A stretch of DNA of 64,000 bases from an uncultured Gammaproteobacteria bacterium (GCA_902826485.1 CADEEZ010000005.1:121163-185162); one strand, 5' to 3'. Numbered from the stretch's first letter, positions 18,002-28,374 are shown. Program-made: numbers and translations. The notes: generated by a model from the sequence alone, not told the origin.

Positions 18002-20200
18002 ATGGATCAAATGCACGTTGAAATCCCAAAAAATGATGCTGCCAGCAGCAGAGCAGGTGTAACCGTATTAACTTGGGGTAGCCAAAATGCAGATATTAAC
18101 CAACAGTATCTTCCTAGTGTGGTGAGCCATTTAAATCATATTTTTTTAAAAAACCATAATCCTGGGCATACGGCAGTACAACTTGCTATAAGTGACACAC
18201 CCCAAAATCGTGAAATGGTCAGTACTCTCTTAGCTGGCACGAATATAGTCTATAAGCTAAAGACCTATAACACACCCACCATTAATTTTCCCATGAACAG
18301 CAAAAGTATTATTGACGGCGCGTTTGACAATCATCTTGTTCATTCTGAATCAGTGATAGAAATTTATTTTAGCTTTTGGCCAGCCAGTGATAATTCAGCA
18401 AGATTTTCTGGTTATCAATCCGATTTGATTGATGAGCGACTTGGTGTTCACGTACAATATGACATTGACACAATTCATCGTTTTAATCCTGAATTAAACC
18501 CAGAAAGACGAAATAGAAACACGAGAGAATTAAATAACTTCTTTTCGCCTACAGAGAAAGAAATCACTTTAGAATTTAACAGTTATTTTCATCAAAATAA
18601 AAATAATGCTCAGCTTAATGCGGTAGTTCAAGCCTACCAAGAAAAAAAACGTATAGCTGCAATGGATTCATCTGCAAATGTTCTTTTAGAAAAATTAAAA
18701 AACATTATAAGTGTATTAAAAGATAAGGTGCAAAAAAATCAAGAAATAGAAGCATTTTCAATGCATTACCGTAAAATGATGTTGCAAATTATCGGTGTAA
18801 ATCTTACTGAAGAAATTAAAATTATTTTAAATAAAGAAAAAATAAGTTTAGTCGAATCAGAGAAAATCACAGAATGTTTAGAAAATGCCATTTTAAATAT
18901 TAAAAATGACGAGAATTGGGCTAAGTTACAATTTATTCATAGCGTTTTCGAATATTTAAAACATAATCCAATGACTCTTGAGGAAAAGAAAACAGATGAA
19001 AAGGTTTTACTGTTTAAATATTTTCGTGAATGTATTTCACGAGCAGAAAAAAGTTTAAACTTTGCAGAAGTAAACAAAGTGATTGTTTATTTTAAAGAGA
19101 GACATGATGATTCGGAAATTAACCTTATTAAGAGTAATGAGGATTTGCAAGTACTAAAAAAATTGATTTCAGAAATGTTATCTTATCTCAACCCTAATTC
19201 TTTAGTCAATCAGAACATTCGAGTAAAACTCGAAGATATGTTTGGTTCAAATCAATTACACATGAATCTTGTTCAGATTGCACTTGAACTTAAGGCTATT
19301 TTTTTAAATAAAGAATTTTTCAAAACGACAATAGGTAAATATTTTGAAAGGCTTGTTAACTTAAGCACAGAAGAATTATTTGAGGCACATGAGGGATTAT
19401 TTCTCAATGTACTAAAAAAACTTCATGAATGTTTTGAAATTTTAAATACAGGACAAGATCTTGCCAAAGATCACATTTTAAATATAGAAGAAGCTATATT
19501 GCAAACATTATCTGCTTGTTTAATGGGAATTCACAAAAGATCTGAATTATTTAATGATGAAATGATTTATGACTTATCAAATGAATCTTATATCGTTGGC
19601 AAGCAACCAGATCATACACTTTCTTTGCCCATTAAAACGTTTATTAAAGATGGCTTAGATCCAGTAGCCATGTTAAAACAAATGGCAAAAATTGCGCATG
19701 ATAAAGACAAACAAGGATTTAATTTAATCAGTTATAATTGCTCTTCAGCTTCTATGCAAGTTCTGGCAGCTGGTGCAGGCAATAAAGAATGGATTTTCAA
19801 TCAAGGAGAATTAGGCACGGTATTTACGCCACATATTGTTTATATGCGCACAAGAGAATACTTAAACGAGCTTAACAACCCTTATTATGAAAAACCAACG
19901 CCTTACTTTGTCGCCTACAAGAATTGCTTAGATCATTATGGCAATCGAGCAGTCTCTATTGCTGCTAAAAAAGATGAAATCGTTAAACAATCTTGGGGTG
20001 ATATTATCAAATCGGGTGCAGAAATGATCTACTCAGGTGGGATTGCCATTGCATTACAAACAGTGGGCTCGGTTATTTTTAATCAACAAAAGAACTTAGA
20101 TGATGAGGCGACTGACGTTCTTAAGAGAAAACCGAATTACAATCATATGACTAAAGAAGAGCGAACCAGAGCCCAAAAGCGCATTAGATATAATACATAA
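18002..20200 (+). CDS. Large protein of unknown family, possible permuted papain-like fold
   Basis: I do not recognise this 732-residue protein as a family member. The N-terminus has NPGHTAVQLAI, with His56 in a context seen in circularly permuted papain-like (NlpC/P60, DUF4105-type) proteins. The C-terminal part has LISYNCSSASMQVL with Asn579-Cys580, like the NC motif of those families, where Cys follows His in sequence. About 450 helical residues rich in Lys and Glu lie between them. No signal peptide is visible; a weakly hydrophobic segment lies near residues 675-690. It is an isolated transcription unit with its own extended -10 promoter. A secreted effector that hydrolyses amide or ester bonds is possible but speculative. 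Confidence 0.6.
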   Translation: MDQMHVEIPKNDAASSRAGVTVLTWGSQNADINQQYLPSVVSHLNHIFLKNHNPGHTAVQLAISDTPQNREMVSTLLAGTNIVYKLKTYNTPTINFPMNSKSIIDGAFDNHLVHSESVIEIYFSFWPASDNSARFSGYQSDLIDERLGVHVQYDIDTIHRFNPELNPERRNRNTRELNNFFSPTEKEITLEFNSYFHQNKNNAQLNAVVQAYQEKKRIAAMDSSANVLLEKLKNIISVLKDKVQKNQEIEAFSMHYRKMMLQIIGVNLTEEIKIILNKEKISLVESEKITECLENAILNIKNDENWAKLQFIHSVFEYLKHNPMTLEEKKTDEKVLLFKYFRECISRAEKSLNFAEVNKVIVYFKERHDDSEINLIKSNEDLQVLKKLISEMLSYLNPNSLVNQNIRVKLEDMFGSNQLHMNLVQIALELKAIFLNKEFFKTTIGKYFERLVNLSTEELFEAHEGLFLNVLKKLHECFEILNTGQDLAKDHILNIEEAILQTLSACLMGIHKRSELFNDEMIYDLSNESYIVGKQPDHTLSLPIKTFIKDGLDPVAMLKQMAKIAHDKDKQGFNLISYNCSSASMQVLAAGAGNKEWIFNQGELGTVFTPHIVYMRTREYLNELNNPYYEKPTPYFVAYKNCLDHYGNRAVSIAAKKDEIVKQSWGDIIKSGAEMIYSGGIAIALQTVGSVIFNQQKNLDDEATDVLKRKPNYNHMTKEERTRAQKRIRYNT

Positions 20201-20208
20201 CGTGTGGT

Positions 20209-20478
20209 TTATTGGGTAATAATTCTGAGGGCGTGTATGCCTTTGTTTGTACCAATATAATCGCCTAAAATGCGATAAACCAATTGGTGTTGCTGTACTT
20301 TTGAAAGGCCTTCAAATTTTGCGGTATGGATGGTTAAAGTAAAATGCCCATCTGTACCCGCAAAGTGATCGGCATGTTCATGCGAATCATCACTGAGTTC
20401 TAAAAAAGTAGGGGCAAGTTCAGCGTTAAGCTTTGCTTTCATCTCACTGATTAAATCTTGTCTGGTCATGACCATCAT
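20209..20478 (-). CDS. BolA family protein
   Basis: This 89-residue protein has the BolA/IbaG fold signature: a helical start, LELSDDSHEHADH, a TDGHFTLTIHTAKFEGLSKVQQHQLVY core and IHALRI at the end. The His of the SxxH segment and the C-terminal His are the positions BolA proteins use to share Fe-S clusters with monothiol glutaredoxins. The start could be either of two adjacent ATGs (20478 or 20475) behind AGGTAG. It lies 24 bases downstream of yciB and is probably co-transcribed with it. Confidence 0.88.
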   Translation of the reverse strand: MMVMTRQDLISEMKAKLNAELAPTFLELSDDSHEHADHFAGTDGHFTLTIHTAKFEGLSKVQQHQLVYRILGDYIGTNKGIHALRIITQ

Positions 20479-20502
20479 ATATACTACCTATTGAAGAATG
20501 AA

Positions 20503-21066
20503 TTAATTTATTTTACGGGGTATGGCCGAAGTAGGCGTAGATATTTTGCTTAAAACAACTGCTTGTAATAAGACAAATACCAAGGTTAAGCCAAAAGAAC
20601 CGAATAATTTGAAATTTACCCACGTGTTTGTATCACAAGTGTAAACCACCAATAAATTTAAGGCGCCCATGGCAATAAAAAATAACACCCAACTTAAATT
20701 CAGTTTTTTCCAAAGTGTTTCAGATAATTCAACCGTTTTTTCCATCATGCGTTGAGCGATAGGTTTTACCGGTTTAGGACCAAAAAACTGGCTAAAATAA
20801 AACACCAAGCCCATTAGCCAATAAATTGCCGTGGGTTTCCATTTAATAAACATTTCGTTTTTGAATAATAAGGTTGCACCGCCTAAAAGCGTGATGGCCC
20901 CTAAACTCAGCCATTGCATGACGTCTATTGTTTGACGGCGGATAAGAGCATACCCCAACTGCAACACAGCCGTGATCATGGCGATGCAAGTTGCGGCATA
21001 AATGCCATAAAATTTGTAGGCAATAAAAAAGAAGATAACAGGCAATAAATCGTATAAAAATTTCAT
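20503..21066 (-). CDS. yciB: Inner-membrane septation protein YciB/IspZ
   Basis: This 187-residue protein has five or six transmembrane helices and starts MKFLYDLLPVIFFFIAYKFYGIYAAT, which is diagnostic for YciB (IspZ). It later has KPTAIYWLMGLVF and LNLSWVLFFIAMGALNL. YciB is linked to cell-envelope synthesis and division. The length matches the family. It heads a two-gene unit with the bolA-like gene and is divergent from uup. Confidence 0.93.
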   Translation of the reverse strand: MKFLYDLLPVIFFFIAYKFYGIYAATCIAMITAVLQLGYALIRRQTIDVMQWLSLGAITLLGGATLLFKNEMFIKWKPTAIYWLMGLVFYFSQFFGPKPVKPIAQRMMEKTVELSETLWKKLNLSWVLFFIAMGALNLLVVYTCDTNTWVNFKLFGSFGLTLVFVLLQAVVLSKISTPTSAIPRKIN

Positions 21067-21238
21067 ATTTAGTAATCTACATGAATTATAATTTCTAGGC
21101 TTATCCGCGATATTATCACATTTGACCTATTATTTTAATTCTTTTGTCCACCTCAATAAGAACAATCACTCTATACAATGCTATAATGCCCCCCATTATT
21201 TAGCCTAATTTATTTTATTTTTATCGAGTGTATGTAGC

Positions 21239-23140
21239 ATGCCGTTAGTTACCCTAAAGAACCTCTATTTTTCTGTTGGTCAATTTCCCTTATTAGATTA
21301 TGTGAATGAAAATTTTGAGGCTAACGAACGCATTGCGCTCATTGGGCGAAATGGGCAGGGCAAGTCCACTTTATTTAAGATATTATCAGGCACGCAAACA
21401 CCGGATTCGGGCGAAATTTTAAAGCCTGATTATTTAAAAGTGGCTATTTTGCCTCAAGAACTCCCGCCATTAGAGCCTATTACTGTTTTTGAGTTTGTGG
21501 CCAAAGGCTTATCTGGCTTAAGCGATATCTTGGTTGAATATCATGCGCTTATCGAACAAACCGATAATCATGATGATAATTGGATGAAAAAAATCAGCCA
21601 TTGCCAAACGCAATTAGAACATTTGGGTGGGTGGCAAATTCAAGAACGCATTGAGCGCGTCATTCACGATTTAGGGTTACCTGCCTCAAAATTAGTCTCT
21701 GAATTATCGGGTGGCTGGCGTAGAAGGGTGGCTTTAGCGCAAGCCTTAGTTCAAGAGCCCGATATTTTATTACTCGATGAGCCCACGAATCATCTCGATT
21801 TAGAAGCCATCGAATGGCTCGAAAAAATGTTGTTGGCTTACCCTAAAACAATTATGTTTGTGACGCATGATAGGGCATTATTAAGAAAATTAGGCACGCG
21901 CATACTTGAATTAGACCGAGGACAATTGACCTCATATCCAGCAGATTATGATGGCTATTTAGCACGTAAAGAACAAGCTGTGTTAGATGAAGAAAAGCAA
22001 AATGCTTTATTCGATAAAAGACTCTCTGAAGAAGAGCAATGGTTAAGACAAGGCGTAAAAGCACGCCGAACGCGTAATGAAGGCCGCGTACGTGCATTAA
22101 AAGCCTTAAGAGAAGTGCGCCAAAGTCGTCGTACCTTGCAAGGCAAACCGAGTTTCGAAGTAAACGATGCCAATGTGAAATCGGGTAAAACCATGATTCA
22201 GGCTAAAAATCTGTCCTTTGGTTATACGCCCACCACTCAATTACTTAAAGATTTTACTTTCACTATACAACGTGGCGATAAAATTGCCATAGTGGGCCCG
22301 AATGGGGTAGGTAAAACCACTTTAGTAAAATTACTATTGGGATTGATTGCGCCCACAAGTGGAGAAGTAAAACAAAGCCCGACGATGCAAGTGGCTTTTT
22401 TCGATCAAACCAGAGATTCGCTTGATAAAACTCAAACGGTTATGGCCAACGTGGCCAATGGCGACGACATTATTCCCATTAATGGCAAAAATAAACATGT
22501 GATTGGCTATTTGGGGGACTTTTTATTTTCACCCAATAAATGCCGCGCAACCGCAGAAACCTTATCTGGGGGAGAACAAAACCGGTTATTATTAGCCAAA
22601 TTATTTGCCAAACCCGCTAACGTATTAGTATTAGACGAACCTACGAATGATTTAGATATTGAATCGTTAGATGTACTAGAAGAACTCTTATTAGAGTATT
22701 CTGGTACCGTGATTATCATTTCTCATGATAGAGAATTTATTGATAATATTGCAACGTATACTATTGCCTTTGAAGAATCGGGTGCTGTTACGATTAATGT
22801 GGGTGGGTATTCTGATTGGTTGGAACGTAAAAAAGCCATTGAAGAAAATAAAAATAAAGCAGCTAAAAAATCTACTGGGCCTAAATCTGCCAATACGAAT
22901 TTAAATCAAGCGGATAATAAAAAAAATAAATTATCGTTTAACGAGCAACGAGAATTAGCGGATTTGCCAGCCAAAGTCGAAAAACTTGAGGCAGATATCT
23001 TGTTGGTTGAAGAAAAGATGGCACAACCTGAGTTTTATCAGCAATCTCAGGCTGATATTCAAAAAGTATCTCACCAATTAGAGCAGCTTAAAGAAACGTT
23101 GGCCAAAGCGTATGAAAGATGGGAAGAATTAGATAAGTAA
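21239..23140 (+). CDS. uup: ABC-F family ATPase Uup
   Basis: This 633-residue soluble protein has two ABC ATPase domains. The first has Walker A GRNGQGKST (about 35-43), signature LSGGWRRR and LLLDEPTNHLDLEAIEWLE. The second has GPNGVGKTT, LSGGEQNR and VLDEPTNDLDIESLDVLE. A charged C-terminal coiled coil (about 550-633) separates Uup from EttA. ABC-F proteins act on ribosomes or nucleic acid rather than in transport. A TATAAT at 21182-21187 lies in the upstream region. Confidence 0.92.
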   Translation: MPLVTLKNLYFSVGQFPLLDYVNENFEANERIALIGRNGQGKSTLFKILSGTQTPDSGEILKPDYLKVAILPQELPPLEPITVFEFVAKGLSGLSDILVEYHALIEQTDNHDDNWMKKISHCQTQLEHLGGWQIQERIERVIHDLGLPASKLVSELSGGWRRRVALAQALVQEPDILLLDEPTNHLDLEAIEWLEKMLLAYPKTIMFVTHDRALLRKLGTRILELDRGQLTSYPADYDGYLARKEQAVLDEEKQNALFDKRLSEEEQWLRQGVKARRTRNEGRVRALKALREVRQSRRTLQGKPSFEVNDANVKSGKTMIQAKNLSFGYTPTTQLLKDFTFTIQRGDKIAIVGPNGVGKTTLVKLLLGLIAPTSGEVKQSPTMQVAFFDQTRDSLDKTQTVMANVANGDDIIPINGKNKHVIGYLGDFLFSPNKCRATAETLSGGEQNRLLLAKLFAKPANVLVLDEPTNDLDIESLDVLEELLLEYSGTVIIISHDREFIDNIATYTIAFEESGAVTINVGGYSDWLERKKAIEENKNKAAKKSTGPKSANTNLNQADNKKNKLSFNEQRELADLPAKVEKLEADILLVEEKMAQPEFYQQSQADIQKVSHQLEQLKETLAKAYERWEELDK

Positions 23141-23148
23141 ATCCCTGA

Positions 23149-24336
23149 TTAAAACTTATACAACTTCGAAAACGCAATCGGGAAAAACCCATTCCCCGTC
23201 ACATTCGTCGCGGTACCAAACGGATCAAACAGCATATAAAAAGCCGTCATGATGCCGACCATTTCCGTTGAAAAATGAAAATATTGTTCTAGTAAAGGCG
23301 TCACCACAATAATGGCGCCGCCTGGCACCGCAGCCACCGCGAATTTTGCCAACGCATACACCAATCCAAATTCAATGAATTCAAAAAAATTGGGTAATTC
23401 ATGACCAAACGCTAAGAGGGTGGTTAAAGATAAAATGGTGATCCCAATCGCACTGCCAATGGTATGAAAATTGATGGTAGCGGGAATAACCATATCGGCG
23501 ACATCAGGGTTATCTAAGTTTTTTTCTGTACATAATATAAGCACAGGCATGGTTGCCGCGCTTGAAATGGTGCTAAAGCCCGTGATGGTAGCAGGCAACA
23601 CATTTTTGATATACCGCCAAAAAGTGCGGATCGAAAATTTCGCCGCAACCAGATAAAGAAATAAAACGTAGCTTAATTGTGTGCCCACCACAATAAAAAA
23701 GACAGGGGCGAAGGTTTTTAAAGCCTTACTTAGCGTGCCTTCATGTTCTAATTTAAAAACGAAGCCTAAGATAAAAATAGGCAAAAGGGGAATAAAAATC
23801 TTTTTTAAAAACCAGTGAGCCGAAAAATTTAACCTTTTGGCAACGTGTAGCGTTTTAGGGTGTTTTTTATAGGAAAGCAAAATGCCCAAAATAAACCCAG
23901 CAATAAGCGCATATTGATTATCAAATAAAGGCGCTAAATTAAGGGTCCACAGAGTGCTGAGTTGAGATTCGGGGCTTATGGGAATATGGGGCGGAATAGT
24001 AAGTTGGGATAACATGACTGAGCCAACCGTAAAACCCGTGAGAATCGCAACGCAGTTCGATATATAAATCATAGAGACAAGCGCAAGGATAAATTTAAAC
24101 GCATCTGATTTCAGGTTGATGATGGCAGAAAAAACAAAACTAAAAATAATAAAAGGCAAAACAAAGACTAAAATCGATTTCATCGACAAACTAATAGAAT
24201 AAACAAAAGATTTTGCTTCGGTGGGGGCAAGGTGCCCCAAAAAAAGGGGAAGCACTAAAACGGATGCTAATAATAAGGGTAGGCCCATTTTTTTTAAAAA
24301 TAGAGTGGGTAAATTTAAAGCTTGGGTGTTTGTCAT
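23149..24336 (-). CDS. Dicarboxylate/amino acid:cation symporter
   Basis: This 395-residue inner-membrane protein has about eight hydrophobic segments. The serine-rich hairpin GFSTISSAATMPVL and the following IPATINFHTIGSAIGI segment are typical of the DAACS (GltP/DctA) family. LFDPFGTATNVTGNG corresponds to the NMDGT-type substrate/sodium loop but lacks the classical NMDGT wording. It probably takes up dicarboxylates or acidic amino acids. It converges on uup with only eight bases between the stops. Confidence 0.82.
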   Translation of the reverse strand: MTNTQALNLPTLFLKKMGLPLLLASVLVLPLFLGHLAPTEAKSFVYSISLSMKSILVFVLPFIIFSFVFSAIINLKSDAFKFILALVSMIYISNCVAILTGFTVGSVMLSQLTIPPHIPISPESQLSTLWTLNLAPLFDNQYALIAGFILGILLSYKKHPKTLHVAKRLNFSAHWFLKKIFIPLLPIFILGFVFKLEHEGTLSKALKTFAPVFFIVVGTQLSYVLFLYLVAAKFSIRTFWRYIKNVLPATITGFSTISSAATMPVLILCTEKNLDNPDVADMVIPATINFHTIGSAIGITILSLTTLLAFGHELPNFFEFIEFGLVYALAKFAVAAVPGGAIIVVTPLLEQYFHFSTEMVGIMTAFYMLFDPFGTATNVTGNGFFPIAFSKLYKF

Positions 24337-24538
24337 TTTACCACTTACCTATTTAACTGTTTAACTCAACCGCGTATTATATGAAAAACGAACCTTATGA
24401 TCCACCTTATTAAAATAGCTAAATATATAACTTATATACCTCTAAAAATACTTGCTGTTGATTTCCTATAAATTGTTTAAAATTAAAGAGATTAAAAAAT
24501 CTCATAATTATTAGTTAACTAAATTTTAGGAAAATATT

Positions 24539-25753
24539 TTGAGTAGTGTGTCACAAGAGTTTACCCGAGTGGTATCGGGTATGCGCCCAACCGGTTCATT
24601 GCATCTTGGTCATTACCATGGGGTGCTAAAAAATTGGATCAAGCTACAGCATGAATACCAATGCTTTTTTTTCGTGGCCGATTTACACGCTTTAACCACG
24701 CACTATGAACAGACTGACGTCATTGAACAATCGGTGTGGGATGTGATTATCGATTGGCTATCTGTGGGAATAAACCCGGGTGCCTGCAAAATTTTTATAC
24801 AATCGAAAGTGCCAGAGCATTGTGAGTTATTTACCCTGTTATCAATGATTACCCCTCAAAGTTGGCTTGAACGCGTGCCCACTTATAAAGATCAACAAGA
24901 AAAATTAAAAGATCTGGATTTAGCGACTTACGGCTTTTTGGGTTACCCCTTATTACAATCGGCAGATATATTAGCGTATAAAGCCGGGCTTGTACCGGTA
25001 GGGGAAGATCAATTATCTCATTTAGAACTGACACGGGAAGTGGCCAGACGATTTAATTATTTATATGGCAAAGATAAAGGTTTTCAATCTAAGGTAGACG
25101 AAGCCATTGAAAAAATGGGCAGAAAAAATGCCAAAGCTTATTTAAAATGTTTAAAAGCCTACCAAGAAGGTGGCGATGCGGATGCGCTGGAAACCGGGCA
25201 TGCGCTGGTGTCTTCACAAGCAAACTTGTCGCTGGGTGACAGAGAACGTTTATACGGTTATTTAGAAGGCAGTGGCAAAATTATTTTACCAGAACCCCAA
25301 GCCTTATTAACGCCTGTTTCTAAGATGCCAGGCTTAGATTCTCAGAAAATGTCCAAATCGTACAATAATACGATTGCCTTAAGAGAAGCGCCTGAGGTGA
25401 TTACGCATAAAATTAAAACCATGCCCACCGATCCGGCTCGCGTTCGAAGACAAGATCCAGGTACGCCTGAAAAATGCCCCGTTTGGGAATGGCATAAAAT
25501 TTATTCTTCGACCAGTGCGCAAGAATGGGTACAAGCAGGTTGCACCACTGCGGGTATTGGTTGTTTAGAATGTAAGCAAGTGATGTTAGACAAAGTTTTA
25601 GAAGAAAATAAAGTCTTTCGTAAGCAAGCAGAAGAGTATATAAACAACCCTAGCTTGGTCAAAGAAATTGTTCGAGATGGGTGTGAAGCGGCGCAAAATA
25701 TTGCCCGTGAAACACTTCAAGAAGTTAAAACCGCCATGGGCATTAAATTTTAA
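24539..25753 (+). CDS. trpS: Tryptophanyl-tRNA synthetase
   Basis: This 404-residue class I synthetase has the HIGH-type motif HLGH at residues 22-25 and KMSKS at 270-274. It starts at TTG behind AGGAAA. It is longer than the roughly 334-residue E. coli enzyme because of an insertion of about 60-70 residues before KMSKS (KGFQSKVDEAIEKMG to LPEPQALLTP). Similar long forms occur in other gammaproteobacteria. scpA follows after 20 bases, so trpS probably heads an operon through rluB. Confidence 0.95.
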   Translation: MSSVSQEFTRVVSGMRPTGSLHLGHYHGVLKNWIKLQHEYQCFFFVADLHALTTHYEQTDVIEQSVWDVIIDWLSVGINPGACKIFIQSKVPEHCELFTLLSMITPQSWLERVPTYKDQQEKLKDLDLATYGFLGYPLLQSADILAYKAGLVPVGEDQLSHLELTREVARRFNYLYGKDKGFQSKVDEAIEKMGRKNAKAYLKCLKAYQEGGDADALETGHALVSSQANLSLGDRERLYGYLEGSGKIILPEPQALLTPVSKMPGLDSQKMSKSYNNTIALREAPEVITHKIKTMPTDPARVRRQDPGTPEKCPVWEWHKIYSSTSAQEWVQAGCTTAGIGCLECKQVMLDKVLEENKVFRKQAEEYINNPSLVKEIVRDGCEAAQNIARETLQEVKTAMGIKF

Positions 25754-25773
25754 CTGTAAGGAATTGCACTCAA

Positions 25774-26703
25774 ATGTCAGTTGGTGAACTCGTCGATCCG
25801 GCTCTTTTAGAGAAAATGGTCAATGAAACGGTTGCCCAAAGGCAGCATAAAAAAGAAGAACCTGTCGAAGTGGTTTCAGTGGTGTCGTCTTTTAAAATTC
25901 ATGGCAAGCCATTAGAAAAATTACCAGACGATTTATATATTCCGCCAGATGCTTTGCAGGTTTTCTTAGAGGCCTTTGAAGGCCCGTTGGATTTATTATT
26001 GTATTTAATTCGCAAAAATAATTTAGATTTGCTCGAAATACCGCTTACTCAAATTACCCAACAATATTTAGTGTATGTTGAAATGATGAAAGTGTTGAGG
26101 TTAGAGTTAGCAGCAGAATATTTGGTGATGGCCGCTACTTTGGCTGAAATTAAATCCCGTTTATTATTACCCAGACCAAAATCAGCCTACTTAGAAGAAG
26201 AAAGTGATCCTCGGGCTGAATTAATTAGACGTTTGCAAGAATATGAACGTTTTAAAAAGGTGGCAGAAGAATTGGGGGCTTTGCCTGAAATTGGCAAAGA
26301 CACTTATTTAGGGGGTGGCGCAGACGTTGAAAAACCAGAGGCCCCTAAAATCCCGCTGGTGACTTTACAAGAACTGGTGAGAGCCTTTTATGAAATTCTA
26401 AAACGGGCTGATTTAATTACACACCATCGCATTTCTAGAGAAAATTTATCTGTTCGGGAACGTATGTCGAGCATTTTGCATCACGTTTCAGAGCAAAAGT
26501 TTATGCCTTTTGAAAAGTGTTTTAACCTAAAAGAAGGGCGTTCTGGCGTGGTTGTGTCATTTTTAGCGATTTTAGAGTTATTAAAATTGGGGTTACTTGA
26601 TATCATACAAGCAGACCTATTTGGACCCATTCATTTAAAAGCAGTCAGCGAGTCAGAGGCACTTACCGATGAACAAAGAGAACGAATTACAACGCCGGAT
26701 TGA
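25774..26703 (+). CDS. scpA: Segregation and condensation protein A
   Basis: This 309-residue kleisin bridges the SMC heads and works with ScpB. The core begins at about residue 65 with FEGPLDLLLYLIRKNNLDLLEIPLTQIT, the ScpA signature. A segment with MAATLAEIKSRLLLP follows, and the C-terminal winged-helix part (VSFLAILELLKLGLLDIIQ) is intact. The first 60 residues form a charged extension. scpB begins 35 bases before its stop. Confidence 0.93.
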   Translation: MSVGELVDPALLEKMVNETVAQRQHKKEEPVEVVSVVSSFKIHGKPLEKLPDDLYIPPDALQVFLEAFEGPLDLLLYLIRKNNLDLLEIPLTQITQQYLVYVEMMKVLRLELAAEYLVMAATLAEIKSRLLLPRPKSAYLEEESDPRAELIRRLQEYERFKKVAEELGALPEIGKDTYLGGGADVEKPEAPKIPLVTLQELVRAFYEILKRADLITHHRISRENLSVRERMSSILHHVSEQKFMPFEKCFNLKEGRSGVVVSFLAILELLKLGLLDIIQADLFGPIHLKAVSESEALTDEQRERITTPD

Positions 26704-27427
26704 AGCGGCTTTATTTGCTTTTGGCAAAGCGCTTGATGAAAATGCGATCATTAAATTATTTCCCGAAGGGCAAGAACCTGTCTTAGGGGAAGTCCGAGAA
26801 GCACTCAATGCATTAATGACGCATTATGAAGGGCGCGGAGTGGTACTAAAAAAAATAGCCAGTGGCTATCGTTTTCAAGTCGCTTTTGATGTGGCGCCAG
26901 ATATCCAAGGTCTTTGGCAAGAAAAACCCCAAAAACACACCCGCGCTTTTCTTGAAACATTAGCACTTATCGCTTATAGGCAGCCGATTACCCGTGCCGA
27001 AATTGAAGACATTCGAGGGGTTCAGGTTAGCTCAAATATTATTAGGCAATTATTAGAGTTAGAATGGATTCGTGTGGTCGGGCACAAAGAAGTCCCCGGC
27101 AAGCCAGAGTTATTTGCCACCACGAAATCTTTTCTCGACCATTTTAGTCTGGATAGTTTAGAGGCCTTGCCGCCCCTTTCAGAATTAAGAGATCTAGATT
27201 TAATTGCCAAAGAACTCGAAGCCAAAGAATCTAGCCAGGCATTAGAAAAAACAGAAGATTCAGAAGCGGATGAGCCTGATGAGTCTATAGAGGGCTTAGA
27301 AGAGCAAAGAAACTTTGCTAATTCAGAGGGATTAAGGGATAATTTCTCGGAAGTAGTGATGACCATTCCGAGTATATACGATGAAACCCAAGTTCCCGAG
27401 AAAGACCACGATTCGCAAGAATCCTGA
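26669..27427 (+). CDS. scpB: Segregation and condensation protein B
   Basis: This 252-residue partner of ScpA consists of two winged-helix domains within residues 1-170. ALIAYRQPITRAEIEDIRGV and a following GKPELFATTKSFLDHF segment are diagnostic. The tail beyond about 180 is highly acidic and poorly conserved. It overlaps scpA at the start and rluB at the end, a tightly packed coupled arrangement. Confidence 0.93.
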   Translation: MNKENELQRRIEAALFAFGKALDENAIIKLFPEGQEPVLGEVREALNALMTHYEGRGVVLKKIASGYRFQVAFDVAPDIQGLWQEKPQKHTRAFLETLALIAYRQPITRAEIEDIRGVQVSSNIIRQLLELEWIRVVGHKEVPGKPELFATTKSFLDHFSLDSLEALPPLSELRDLDLIAKELEAKESSQALEKTEDSEADEPDESIEGLEEQRNFANSEGLRDNFSEVVMTIPSIYDETQVPEKDHDSQES

Positions 27428-28280
27428 TGTAATTGCCGTTCCCGTTAAAAAAACAGACCGAATCCAAAAGGTTTTGGCTAATTTGGGGGTGGGATCTCGC
27501 CGAGAAATAGAAGAATGGATCAAACAGCAACGGCTGTGGGTGAATGACTATGTGGCGAAATTGGGTGATAAAATCACTGGCAAAGAAACCATTAAGCTCG
27601 ACAGAAAAATTATCTGGCCAAGACATGCTAGCACCCCTAAAGCCTACTCTTATTTTAAAAGCCGTCATAAACCCACTGATGCGCCTTTTGAACTCGAAAC
27701 GATTATTTATCACAAGCCCATCGGCGAAATTTGCACCAATCTAAAAGAAACCGACAGGGTCAACGTTTTTTCTCGTTTGCCCAGGCCTAAACAAGGCAAA
27801 TGGATCATGGTTGGCAGGCTAGATATCAATACTTCAGGCTTATTACTGTTTACGAATTATGGTGAACTCGCCCATCGTTTAATGCACCCTTCTTATGAAA
27901 TTACCCGATCTTATTTTGTGAGAGTATTAGGCAATCACGATCCTAAAAGATTAATTGCGACCTTAACTAAAGGCGTGAAACTTGAAGATGGCATGGCAAA
28001 ATTTGATTCTCTCGAACCGCTTAAAGATGAATCCTTAATTGATCCAGAAGATCGTAAAAAAGTGACCGCGAATCGGTGGTATTTGGCGACCTTGCACGAA
28101 GGTCGAAATCGAGAAGTACGACGTTTATTCGAGTCTCAAGAATTGAGAGTTTCTCGTTTAGTGCGGACAGGCTTTGGCGTCATTGCTTTGCCCAGATTGC
28201 TTAAAGCAGGCAAAGTTCAACGACTTACCCTTGAAGAGCAAAAAGAATTATTGAGCATGGTAAAGTTAGATAACTTGTAA
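27381..28280 (+). CDS. rluB: 23S rRNA pseudouridine synthase B
   Basis: This 299-residue enzyme belongs to the RsuA/RluB family. An S4 RNA-binding domain lies at about 25-75 (RIQKVLANLGVGSRREIEEWI). The catalytic GRLDINTSGLLLFTN carries Asp148, and EGRNREVRRLFE follows. RluB modifies U2605 in the peptidyl transferase region in E. coli. The first 24 residues are basic. The start lies inside scpB, and scpB-rluB adjacency is the normal gammaproteobacterial arrangement. Confidence 0.93.
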   Translation: MKPKFPRKTTIRKNPDVIAVPVKKTDRIQKVLANLGVGSRREIEEWIKQQRLWVNDYVAKLGDKITGKETIKLDRKIIWPRHASTPKAYSYFKSRHKPTDAPFELETIIYHKPIGEICTNLKETDRVNVFSRLPRPKQGKWIMVGRLDINTSGLLLFTNYGELAHRLMHPSYEITRSYFVRVLGNHDPKRLIATLTKGVKLEDGMAKFDSLEPLKDESLIDPEDRKKVTANRWYLATLHEGRNREVRRLFESQELRVSRLVRTGFGVIALPRLLKAGKVQRLTLEEQKELLSMVKLDNL

Positions 28281-28374
28281 TATATATAAGTTTACCTGTT
28301 GACTTATTGTTGTATAACTATTAGATTATCTTACATCTATTTGTTTACCTAAAATTCAGTGAGTTAATAAACTT

